This document shows, one piece after another, positions 1 through 6,299 of a stretch of DNA of 6,923 nucleotides (position 1 is the stretch's first letter; each line of letters opens with the position of its first letter). The position numbers and the translations under genes are program-made. Location: the NCBI GenBank assembly GCA_029250425.1, contig JAQXFF010000102.1, positions 1 to 6,923 on the forward strand, in the 5' to 3' direction. Source of the stretch: Candidatus Thalassarchaeaceae archaeon (GTDB lineage Archaea > Thermoplasmatota > Poseidoniia > Poseidoniales > Thalassarchaeaceae). The notes below the pieces were generated by a model, which had not been told where the DNA came from, did not search any database, and saw nothing but the letters and a program-made list of their open reading frames with translations.

Positions 1-198
1 GGCCATACGTTGGTTACAGATGATTACCGCATGCAAAATGTGTGTCAACATCGTGGGCACCCTTGGCGAGGTATCATTCAAGATGGTGTTCGGGAAATCC
101 GAACACACGCTCTAGTGTGTGTGGGTTGTGGCGCTGTACAGCAACAAGGAGAATCTTGCCCCGATTGCGGTTCTCCATTGGGACTTAGAAGGGTGTAA
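1..198 (+). CDS. Small zinc-ribbon protein, possibly 5'-truncated by the window edge
   Basis: I do not recognise a named family. The frame is open from base 1 to the TAA at 196-198. Possible starts are a TTG at base 10 (62 residues) and an ATG at base 31 (55 residues). Neither has a visible Shine-Dalgarno site, so the real start may lie off the left edge. Counting from the TTG, the C-terminal half holds a CVGC motif (Cys37, Cys40) and a CPDC motif (Cys50, Cys53) separated by nine residues. This is the usual four-cysteine zinc-ribbon layout. An N-terminal Cys12-x-His14-x2-His17 cluster could be a second metal site or chance. There is no membrane segment or signal peptide, so the protein is probably cytoplasmic. 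The short basic tail ends LGLRRV. Zinc ribbons of this size commonly bind nucleic acid or protein partners, but no specific role can be assigned. It converges on tatA with a 31-bp gap. Confidence 0.6.
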   Translation, partial: GHTLVTDDYRMQNVCQHRGHPWRGIIQDGVREIRTHALVCVGCGAVQQQGESCPDCGSPLGLRRV

Positions 199-228
199 TT
201 TCCAATTGGAAATTTAATTTTCCAATTG
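197..228. repeat. Inverted repeat and palindrome between convergent genes, possible bidirectional terminator
   Basis: CAATTGGAAA at 203-212 is the exact reverse complement of TTTCCAATTG at 219-228. This gives a perfect 10-bp stem with a 6-nt loop (TTTAAT). The left arm also sits inside a perfect 18-bp palindrome, AATTTCCAATTGGAAATT, at 197-214. TTTCCAATTG therefore occurs twice as a direct repeat with a 20-bp period (199-208 and 219-228). The structure fills nearly all of the 31 bp between the zinc-ribbon stop (196-198) and the tatA stop (230-232). That position suggests a terminator or RNA 3'-end structure shared by both transcripts. There is no long T-tract after the stem, so classical intrinsic termination is not certain. 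A protein-binding palindrome is the alternative. Confidence 0.6.
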
Positions 229-229
229 A

Positions 230-508
230 TTAATCAGATATCTCATCTTCGACTTCTTCAGGGGTTTTCCCCTCGATATCGACACCAGATTCTTCTGCCT
301 TTTCGGTTAATTCTGCAACTTCTGTGCGACCGCCTCGATCCAAATCATCTTCCGTGGTGTCGCCAGCATTCTTGAAATTCGCCAGCCCATCATGGAATTC
401 TCCTTTGGCTTGACCCATTGATCTAGCGAGTTTGGGCAACCGTTCTGCGCCAAAGAGAACAAAGAAGGCGATGAGGACGATTACGAGTTCTTGAGTGCCG
501 AATGCCAT
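230..508 (-). CDS. tatA: Twin-arginine translocase subunit TatA/TatE family
   Basis: This is the pore-forming or membrane-thinning subunit of the Tat system, which exports folded proteins together with TatC. From the ATG at 508 it is 92 residues, normal for the family. Residues 2-6 are a short N-tail. Glu7 is the polar residue at the start of a single membrane helix (about 8-19). The hallmark Phe-Gly hinge is Phe19-Gly20, followed by AERLPKLARSMG, which starts the amphipathic helix (about 22-47). The last 40 residues are highly acidic and contain an EGKTPEEVEDEI helix. An in-frame TTG at 547 would add 13 residues rich in Gly and Phe. I prefer ATG508 because it puts the helix at the usual distance from the N-terminus, although neither start has a good Shine-Dalgarno site. 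It lies 51 bp downstream of the MoaD-like gene with no TATA box between them, so it is probably co-transcribed. No tatC is in the window. Confidence 0.93.
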   Translation of the reverse strand: MAFGTQELVIVLIAFFVLFGAERLPKLARSMGQAKGEFHDGLANFKNAGDTTEDDLDRGGRTEVAELTEKAEESGVDIEGKTPEEVEDEISD

Positions 509-559
509 GTGCTTACCGAACCCCGCTAGTCCAAAGCCCCCATTCAAGATTCCGCATGT

Positions 560-787
560 TCAACCGCCTGAAACGGGTGGAAGGACAGCGATTTCAGAAG
601 GCGTGCCCAATTCTGTCGAAAGTGGCACGATTGTCCCGTTCACTGCAGTTTTGAGGATCCGTTGTTCAATACCTATGTGTTTTAGAACATCTTCTACTGA
701 GCAGTTTTCTGGCATTTCAATAGTGATTGAACTTGCTTGAAATTTGTCGCGCAGTGGGCCGAAAAGGAGGACTGTATGCGAATTCAT
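560..787 (-). CDS. moaD: MoaD/ThiS-family sulfur carrier (MoaD or SAMP-like ubiquitin-fold protein)
   Basis: This is a 75-residue beta-grasp protein. It ends in LPPVSGG, and the Gly74-Gly75 C-terminus is the site that is adenylylated and thiocarboxylated by an MoeB/UbaA-type E1 enzyme. PPV-GG endings are typical of MoaD, the small subunit of molybdopterin synthase. ThiS tails usually lack the PPV. The segment AVNGTIVPLSTEL (48-60) matches the conserved VNG...L strand region. The usual GDEV motif before the last strand is PSEI here. In haloarchaea, close relatives (SAMPs) also act as protein modifiers, so a dual role is possible. ATG787 is the only plausible start: upstream in frame there is no ATG, GTG or TTG before a TAA stop at 814-812. 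The mRNA is probably leaderless, because a TATA element is centred 27 bp upstream. The gene is divergent from the ABC ATPase, and tatA follows on the same strand. Confidence 0.87.
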   Translation of the reverse strand: MNSHTVLLFGPLRDKFQASSITIEMPENCSVEDVLKHIGIEQRILKTAVNGTIVPLSTELGTPSEIAVLPPVSGG

Positions 788-810
788 CTGTGGTCCGCTA
801 CAGACGGGGT

Positions 811-818
811 GTTATATC
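811..818. promoter_or_regulatory. TATA element in the divergent spacer, probably shared by both directions
   Basis: GTTATATC on the + strand reads GATATAAC on the - strand, and both are acceptable archaeal TATA boxes. The TATA core centre (about 814.5) is about 26.5 bp from the ATPase ATG (841) and 27.5 bp from the MoaD-like ATG (787). This is the standard TATA-to-start-site distance, so both transcripts would begin at or within a few bases of the start codon. In-frame stops at 835-837 (+ strand) and 814-812 (- strand) prevent longer proteins. A 6-bp inverted pair, CTGTGG (788-793) and CCACAG (829-834), flanks the element near both predicted start sites and may be chance. No clear BRE could be read in either direction. 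Confidence 0.65.
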
Positions 819-840
819 CCTGCTCCACCCACAGTAAGTC

Positions 841-1539
841 ATGCCGACAGTACTCGAAGCGTGTGAATTGTGGAAGGTATACGAAACGGGTACAAATCGT
901 GTTGAAGCTTTACGCAAGGTAAGCGTGTCACTAAAGCCCGGTGAAATGGTTGCTGTAATGGGTCCCAGCGGTTGTGGAAAGACAACACTGTTGAATTGTC
1001 TTTCAGGATTGGACGAAATTTCGGCTGGAGATGTACTTATTCAGGGGCAAGCATTGTCGCAGATGTCCGATTATGACCTCACAGCACTGCGAGGTTCACA
1101 GTTCGGTTTCATTTTTCAGTCGTTCAATCTCTTGCCTGTGCTGACTGCCGTCGAAAACGTCGAGTTACCACTCCTGATGGCGGGTTGTTCACCTCGCGAG
1201 GCTCGCGAACGTGCCCTTTCTGCCTTAGAAGCGGTGGGTTTGGGTGATCGAGAAGGGCATTTACCCTCCGAGTTATCTGGTGGACAGCAGCAACGTGTCA
1301 CGATTGCGCGTTCATTTGTGCATGATCCAGCAGTCATTTTCGCTGATGAGGCGACAGGAAATCTCGATTCGCAGACCAGTGACGAAATCATCGATTTATT
1401 GCTGAAATTAAACGCAGAACGGGGTGTTACGATGCTCTTGGTGACTCATGATTCTGAAATCGCAGACCGTTGCTCACGCGTGCTGGTGATGCAGGACGGT
1501 AGAATTGTCGAAGATCGTCGAACTGGTGAAGAGGAATAG
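841..1539 (+). CDS. ABC transporter ATP-binding protein, LolD/MacB/FtsE type
   Basis: This is the nucleotide-binding subunit that powers the permease encoded directly downstream. At 232 residues it has the normal length for this family, and every ATPase motif is intact. These are Walker A GPSGCGKTT (41-49), Q-loop Gln93 within FIFQSFNLLP, signature LSGGQQQR (145-152), Walker B VIFADE (165-170) with catalytic Glu170, D-loop GNLD (173-176) and H-loop His203 within LLVTHD. FQSFNLLPVLTAVENVELPL and FADEATGNLD are typical of the MacB/LolD/FtsE group. ATG841 is the only possible start nearby, since a TAA lies two codons upstream. No Shine-Dalgarno site is visible, which fits a leaderless mRNA starting from the TATA element at 811-818. 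The short charged tail ends GEEE. The protein should dimerise on the cytoplasmic face and contact the coupling segments of the permease. The substrate is unknown. Confidence 0.96.
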   Translation: MPTVLEACELWKVYETGTNRVEALRKVSVSLKPGEMVAVMGPSGCGKTTLLNCLSGLDEISAGDVLIQGQALSQMSDYDLTALRGSQFGFIFQSFNLLPVLTAVENVELPLLMAGCSPREARERALSALEAVGLGDREGHLPSELSGGQQQRVTIARSFVHDPAVIFADEATGNLDSQTSDEIIDLLLKLNAERGVTMLLVTHDSEIADRCSRVLVMQDGRIVEDRRTGEEE

Positions 1540-1550
1540 GGGGTTTTCCA

Positions 1551-4500
1551 ATGTCTCTGGCTGGCCCGTGGACCCCCGGAAAAAGGGTGGCAACGGTTTG
1601 TGTCAGTATATTCGCTGCGACATTAACAGCAGCCCTTCAATGGGCCGATTATGATTGGAGTTTAGGCCGGACCTTCACACTCTTTGGCCTCACTCTAATC
1701 TCCGGGCTTGTCGCTTGGTCTGCAATGCAGTGGCTACTCTCTAGTCGACATCGTATTTTGGCCGTCATGGCTAGGAACAATCTGGTTCGTCGCAAGCGAA
1801 ATACCGCACTCGTCGTGATTGGTTTACTCGTTGGATCAGCCATTGTGACCTCTTCACTGGTCATTGGTGATAGTTTGGATGCGACCATGGAAGAGCAATT
1901 TCTTGCTCCTCTGGGTGATACGGATTACTACATCAAAGGCAATGACAAAACAACGGGCCTGTGGACCGAATGGAATCAAAGTCGGGCGAACGATATTTCG
2001 GACGATCTCCTCAATTGGCCAGATGTTGACGGTGTACGTCCAGGGATGCGGATGGATGCTTCGATCCAATTCGATGGTTTAGGGGAACCCATAGCTACGT
2101 GGTATGCGTTTGACGCGAACTATTCTAGTGCTGGAGGTTTCGACCCGATTGGTGGCCATAATGGCATTCGATACAGCGATATCGAAGCTGGAAATGTAGT
2201 CATCAATGAGGAATTATCAGATAGTATTTCAGCATCTGTTGGCGATTCGATTGAAATTCATTGGGTTGAGATTGATCTAGAAGAAGGATTGGTCCGCAGT
2301 TCAACGAATCTCACAGTGCAATTCATTGTTCCTGATGTCAATACGGGTCATCAGAACAGTCGTCAACCGTTGCTGTTTACCGCATTATCTCAAGCCCAAA
2401 TAATTACTGAAAAGGAAGATATAATTTCCCACATTGCCATTGCTGTAAAAGGTGATGGAACCGATGCATTGCGTAGCAATATCAAGACATTGGTCAACGA
2501 ACATTTGATTGCCGAAGATGCTGGTTTTACCATTGAATCTGATGCAGATTCTGGCTTGATTGCTGTGGCTCGAACCACTGGAATTGGCCAACTGCGCAAA
2601 AATGAAGTCTACAACCTCACGACCCTCGTCAATGAATCTGACTTCACTTTGGATTCCGTTGAATTATTGCAAGTTCCATTGTACAATATCGCTCAACAAT
2701 GGCTCAACGTGTCCGGTTTAGCGTCCGCTTCAATCTCTATGATTGAGCAAACCGAGGACTGGGATTGGTATGCTACTGGCTCGGGATTATCGTTGCAGGA
2801 TGCAAATGGTCAGTGGTGGATTTGGGCACCCAAAGATGTTGATGATGAATCAATACGCGATATACTCCTGATGGGCAATGAATCTGCGATTATTGCCCAC
2901 TCCGACGGTGTCCGGCATATCGATCTGGCACCTGATGCACCGGATTCGAATTATCTGGAGGGTCATTCGATTGATGCTCTAGCGGTCACCCAAGGTGACA
3001 ATTCCACAATATTGGCCCTCGAAGAGAATGAGGGCAATGTATGGCTGCATTCCTCTACGGGAGATCTTGAGGCATGGGCTGTAACACCTCTTGTCGATGA
3101 TGGGTCCGCTTTGGGCGTTGATATGGCCGTTGATAGCGATGAAATTATCATTCGTATTGGTGGGATCTTGGGTAGCCAAACATGCTCTGGATCAGAACCA
3201 ACAACTCTCACCTGCATTGCCGATTCAACCGAGCGACGTGACTTGTTTGAACATGCAAACTCTACTTGGATTGTGGAAGGCCAAACTCTGTATCTTTTGG
3301 ATGATGGTGACACCACTCCCGCCTGGGAAAACGGTTTGCCAAATGGGACATTGGTCGCCTATTCGCCCGCAGCAATTTGGGTGGAAGGTGAAGGCCTCTG
3401 GGCTTGGGATGGCGTTGTATTCAACGCACTGAATGCCGAATTGCCTCCAGCAGCCAATGTCAATGATGCCGCCTTGAGTTTTGATTCCAATCGCTTGATT
3501 GTGACAACAGGGAATGGGGTTGCAATTGTTGATGGAGATGATTTATCGGGCCGCCTTCCATCTCGGATCCGTATTGATTCCGTAAACCGCGTCCCCCTCA
3601 CAGTTGTTGGCTGTGATGGTTGCGATACAATGGGCTTTCCTTCAGTATCCAGCGGCAACATTCACATTTCTGATTGGGCGGGGAAAACACTTGACATTCA
3701 GGAAGGCGAATCTGTGCGTTTGCGCGGCTATCTGCCCGCTTTAAGGGGTCAGTGGGACGGTGAACGCCTCATCGTTGGAGATGCAAATTTGAGTCTACCT
3801 TCGCCGCCAGGTCAACCTTCTTTTGCAGACATGACCTTTGGTCTTGTGTCCATACCCGATGCTGAGTTGTTGGCTGGTGGGGGCAGTGGTGCCCGTAGCA
3901 TGGTCATCATTGTGGGGCCGGGTCTGATCAATCCAGCCGTTTACGATGTAGTCCTAGCAAGTATTGAGGCATGGGCCGATGAGCAGGCCGATTTAGATTC
4001 GTCAGATTTGAACGTCGCCCCAATCAAGGTGCGAATGATTGAAGCAACTGCCGATGCAGGTGAAAGTTTCTCGATGTTATTCCTCATCTTTGGCTCCTTT
4101 GTCATCTTTGCAGGCATTCTTCTCGTGATGAACATCTTCGTCATGCTGGCTGATGAGCGCAAACCCGAGATGGGTATGGCGCGAGCCATTGGGATGCATC
4201 GCGGGGATTTGCGTGTATTATTCGTTCAGGAAGGTGCTTTACTTGGGTTGATTTCAAGCGCAGTTGGCGCTTTAGTTGGTATTGGTGTAGCTTGGGTGTT
4301 GATGAAATTCATGGCGACAGCATTCCAAGACACACTGTCATGGACAGTTGTTTTTGATTGGACTTTCCAAAGTCTCTTGGCAGGATTTACGGCTGGTTTC
4401 TTGGTCACATGGTCGACATTATGGATGACATCAATGTGGATTAGTCGGCTCAATGTTGTTGCAGCCATTCGTGGTATTCCAACACGCTATGGGGGCGGAT

Positions 4501-6167
4501 TGCCATGGTGGTCAATCCTGGTCACTTTGTTCCTTGGCTTTTCTTCTCTCGGTAGTTTTGCTCTTGCCTTCTTCATTGGTGAGCCTGAAGATGGCACACG
4601 TCATGCATGGTGGCTGCTTGGTGGCTTCACACTCTTACTCGCCTTGGTACCACCAGCGTTCCTAATTTTCGGCAAGATCTTGCCTGAGGACATTACACTG
4701 CGCGGCATGAGATTTCATCGCCCCGTCGTTCTTCCACGCATGATTTTGTCAATACTTAGTTTGGCCATGATATTTTGGGGTTGGAAGGGCGATCCAATCA
4801 GCGCAGATTGGCAGCAGGGTGCTTTTTCGTTCATCATTATGGGTGTATTCTTGGTCGCAGCAGGTGTGCTATTGCTAACCAGTTTGGCACCTTTGGTCAC
4901 TCGCTTCCTTTCTCGTCTGCTCGCCCCACTTTCTGGGCGAATTGCTTCTGTTTTACCGACAAGCCTTGCCTATCCGATGGCGACTCCCTTCCGCACTGCA
5001 ATGACCATGGGGATGTTTTCATTGGTTATTTTCGCGGTTGTCATTTTATCGGGATACAGCGCACTGTTCGGCAATTACCTTAGTAATATGAGTTCAGAAT
5101 CTGGTGGTGATTACGAAATCCTTGCCTTCAGTAGTAGTGAATTGGATCCTGATGTTAGTCAGTGGGATTTGGGTGAGATGAATGTTACAGATTTCGATTC
5201 CATTGCAACCATTTACACAGGGGTTGTAAAGGCTGAACGCAGCGATGGTGTTGGCGACCGTCTCAATGTTGGTTTACGTGGATTTGATGATAATTTCTCG
5301 CAGCACGGAGCCTTAGGGTTGCAAGTTTGGGCGGAAGAACTTGGTGCAACCCAACAAGAGGCATGGGCGGCCGTACAAGCAGATGCGAGCCTTATCATCG
5401 TCGATTCGAGTCTAACGCCACAACCAGAAGGTGGCGTCAATACACCTCCCACACTCAATTTGACCATTGGCAGTTCGATTCTCATCAGCGACCCTTCCAA
5501 TTCAGGGGTCAATCGCACCGTATTTGTTGCAGGCATTCTCAAACCAGAATCCTCAATCATGGTGCCAGGGATTTACATTCAATCCGAATTTGCGGAAGAG
5601 CGATTTGAAGCCAAACCACAGATTGTTTGGTTTAGCATGCCAGAAGATGCCACATTGGCCGAACAAGAGCGTGCAGCTGATGAAATTGAACGAGGCATGA
5701 TCGAAGAAGGCGTCGGTGTTTTCGTCATTGAAGTGGCCTTTGCCAAAGCGCAATCGTTCTTTTTGTCCATCTTTAATCTCCTCAAGGCATTCCTTGCACT
5801 TGGCCTTGCGGTGGGTATCGCAGGTTTGGCTGTAGTTACCATTCGAAACGTCAGCGAACGCCGCCATCAAATCGGGATACTGCGTGCTCTTGGATTCCAG
5901 AGAGGCATGGTTGTAGCCACCTTCCTCGTCGAATTATCGTGGGTCTCATTTTTGGGGATATTGAACGGGGCATTGGTTGGTGTCGGATTCCATTATGCGT
6001 TGTATGATCGTTTCCTCAAGGAAGATGGTGCTGAATTTATCATGCCATGGAATGAAATTTACATGGTTGTTATTGGCGCCTATCTCTTGACATTATTTGC
6101 AACATTATGGCCGGTTCGTCAGGCTGCCTCAATCCGACCAGCCGAAGCACTCCGGGATGTAAATTAA
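1551..6167 (+). CDS. Giant FtsX/MacB-type ABC permease, two FtsX halves with very large ectodomains
   Basis: This 1538-residue membrane protein pairs with the upstream ATPase (11-bp gap). An AGGGGG run overlapping the ATPase stop, about 7 bp before the ATG, may serve as the ribosome site. Two extra N-terminal helices (about 15-31 and 42-62) precede the first MacB-type helix (86-106). A roughly 730-residue ectodomain (110-840) follows, then FtsX domain 1: helices at about 843-865, 893-917 and 940-960, with cytoplasmic ERKPEMGMARAIG (869-881). Four linker helices (about 985-1008, 1020-1041, 1062-1079, 1090-1112) lead to the second MacB-type helix (1150-1173). A second ectodomain (about 1174-1402) precedes FtsX domain 2 (helices about 1404-1431, 1456-1480, 1501-1521), which carries ERRHQIGILRALGF (1436-1449) and ends RPAEALRDVN. 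Both cytoplasmic motifs match the ATPase-contacting segment of FtsX-like proteins. Two-half FtsX permeases are usually about 800-900 residues, and most of the excess is in ectodomain 1. The role is inferred: ATP-driven movement of surface domains for lipoprotein, lipid or protein release, or signalling. The substrate is unknown. Confidence 0.93.
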   Translation: MSLAGPWTPGKRVATVCVSIFAATLTAALQWADYDWSLGRTFTLFGLTLISGLVAWSAMQWLLSSRHRILAVMARNNLVRRKRNTALVVIGLLVGSAIVTSSLVIGDSLDATMEEQFLAPLGDTDYYIKGNDKTTGLWTEWNQSRANDISDDLLNWPDVDGVRPGMRMDASIQFDGLGEPIATWYAFDANYSSAGGFDPIGGHNGIRYSDIEAGNVVINEELSDSISASVGDSIEIHWVEIDLEEGLVRSSTNLTVQFIVPDVNTGHQNSRQPLLFTALSQAQIITEKEDIISHIAIAVKGDGTDALRSNIKTLVNEHLIAEDAGFTIESDADSGLIAVARTTGIGQLRKNEVYNLTTLVNESDFTLDSVELLQVPLYNIAQQWLNVSGLASASISMIEQTEDWDWYATGSGLSLQDANGQWWIWAPKDVDDESIRDILLMGNESAIIAHSDGVRHIDLAPDAPDSNYLEGHSIDALAVTQGDNSTILALEENEGNVWLHSSTGDLEAWAVTPLVDDGSALGVDMAVDSDEIIIRIGGILGSQTCSGSEPTTLTCIADSTERRDLFEHANSTWIVEGQTLYLLDDGDTTPAWENGLPNGTLVAYSPAAIWVEGEGLWAWDGVVFNALNAELPPAANVNDAALSFDSNRLIVTTGNGVAIVDGDDLSGRLPSRIRIDSVNRVPLTVVGCDGCDTMGFPSVSSGNIHISDWAGKTLDIQEGESVRLRGYLPALRGQWDGERLIVGDANLSLPSPPGQPSFADMTFGLVSIPDAELLAGGGSGARSMVIIVGPGLINPAVYDVVLASIEAWADEQADLDSSDLNVAPIKVRMIEATADAGESFSMLFLIFGSFVIFAGILLVMNIFVMLADERKPEMGMARAIGMHRGDLRVLFVQEGALLGLISSAVGALVGIGVAWVLMKFMATAFQDTLSWTVVFDWTFQSLLAGFTAGFLVTWSTLWMTSMWISRLNVVAAIRGIPTRYGGGLPWWSILVTLFLGFSSLGSFALAFFIGEPEDGTRHAWWLLGGFTLLLALVPPAFLIFGKILPEDITLRGMRFHRPVVLPRMILSILSLAMIFWGWKGDPISADWQQGAFSFIIMGVFLVAAGVLLLTSLAPLVTRFLSRLLAPLSGRIASVLPTSLAYPMATPFRTAMTMGMFSLVIFAVVILSGYSALFGNYLSNMSSESGGDYEILAFSSSELDPDVSQWDLGEMNVTDFDSIATIYTGVVKAERSDGVGDRLNVGLRGFDDNFSQHGALGLQVWAEELGATQQEAWAAVQADASLIIVDSSLTPQPEGGVNTPPTLNLTIGSSILISDPSNSGVNRTVFVAGILKPESSIMVPGIYIQSEFAEERFEAKPQIVWFSMPEDATLAEQERAADEIERGMIEEGVGVFVIEVAFAKAQSFFLSIFNLLKAFLALGLAVGIAGLAVVTIRNVSERRHQIGILRALGFQRGMVVATFLVELSWVSFLGILNGALVGVGFHYALYDRFLKEDGAEFIMPWNEIYMVVIGAYLLTLFATLWPVRQAASIRPAEALRDVN
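2733..3845 (+). other. Beta-propeller-like insertion in permease ectodomain 1 (residues about 395-765)
   Basis: This is a region of the permease, not a separate gene. It is made of short hydrophobic strands alternating with acidic, Gly/Asn-rich turns. Recurring units include SAIIAHSDGVRHIDLA (445-460), NVWLHSSTGDLEAW (496-509), STWIVEGQTLYLLDDGD (571-587), AAIWVEGEGLWAWDGVVF (607-624) and NRLIVTTGNGVAIVDGDD (647-664). The pattern of two or three strands ending near Trp or Asp resembles WD40, PQQ or Kelch-type blades. About six to eight such units can be picked out by eye. The MacB-core-like sequence lies on both sides: about 110-345 before it, and SIPDAELLAGGG onward (768-840) after it. Four cysteines (545, 555, 688, 691) fall here and may form disulfides outside the cell. 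The fold assignment is inference from strand periodicity only. Confidence 0.5.
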
Positions 6168-6244
6168 ATTACAAATCGTTCGTTCTAGAGTTAATAAAGA
6201 AATGCAACATTAACGCCAAAAAAGTAACTTGGGCCGCCCATCAC

Positions 6245-6252
6245 TATAAATA
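6245..6252 (+). promoter_or_regulatory. TATA box for the secreted-protein gene
   Basis: TATAAATA at 6245-6252 is a near-consensus archaeal TATA box in the 132-bp spacer after the permease stop. Transcription should begin about 25-27 bp downstream, around 6270-6276. That leaves a 5' leader of roughly 25-30 nt carrying a Shine-Dalgarno site. No convincing BRE is visible just upstream. The gene therefore seems to be transcribed separately from the ABC operon. No obvious T-rich terminator for the operon is seen between 6168 and 6240. Confidence 0.7.
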
Positions 6253-6286
6253 CGAAGTTTTTCTGTGGCGAAGTACCCACTGTGAG

Positions 6287-6291
6287 GGAGG
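6287..6291 (+). promoter_or_regulatory. Shine-Dalgarno site that fixes the GTG start at 6300
   Basis: GGAGG, complementary to the CCUCC near the 16S rRNA 3' end, lies 8 nt before the GTG at 6300-6302. It is the best ribosome-binding site in the window at a real gene start. It identifies a GTG start, which directly begins a signal peptide (VKQIVPIVLTALML). Confidence 0.8.
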
Positions 6292-6299
6292 ACTGTAAA

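Noticed and set aside
509..547. A longer TatA starting at the TTG at 547.
   Set aside because: It would put 13 extra Gly/Phe-rich residues before a segment that already has the standard TatA N-terminus. It cannot be fully excluded, because its 12-bp spacing from the upstream stop suits an operon.
776..922. A + strand ORF starting with ATG at 776, with a perfect GGAGG 5 nt upstream, antisense to the MoaD-like start and overlapping the ATPase gene.
   Set aside because: The GGAGG is simply the complement of the Val-Leu-Leu codons of the MoaD-like protein. The peptide overlaps the ATPase in another frame and has a non-protein-like Cys/Arg-rich composition.
2963..3316. Open frames of about 100-117 codons on the - strand inside the permease gene (also near 3359-3661, 5213-5560 and 5553-5870).
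   Set aside because: They are shadows of a continuous 4.6-kb coding frame whose protein makes sense throughout. Their translations are Ser/Arg-rich with no domains.
1551..6167. The possibility that the 1538-codon frame is an assembly fusion of two permeases and a propeller protein.
   Set aside because: The frame is uninterrupted, the order of helices and ectodomains is what a two-half FtsX permease needs, and no internal start with a ribosome site or promoter was seen at the domain borders.
6158..6173. A weak hairpin (TGTAA...TTACA, 6-nt loop) over the permease stop codon, considered as an operon terminator.
   Set aside because: The stem is only 5 AT-rich base pairs, half of it is in the coding sequence, and no T-tract follows.
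766..6297. The 11-mer GGAGGACTGTA occurs at 766-776 and at 6287-6297.
   Set aside because: Several 11-base matches are expected by chance within about 7 kb, and the first copy is inside antisense coding sequence.
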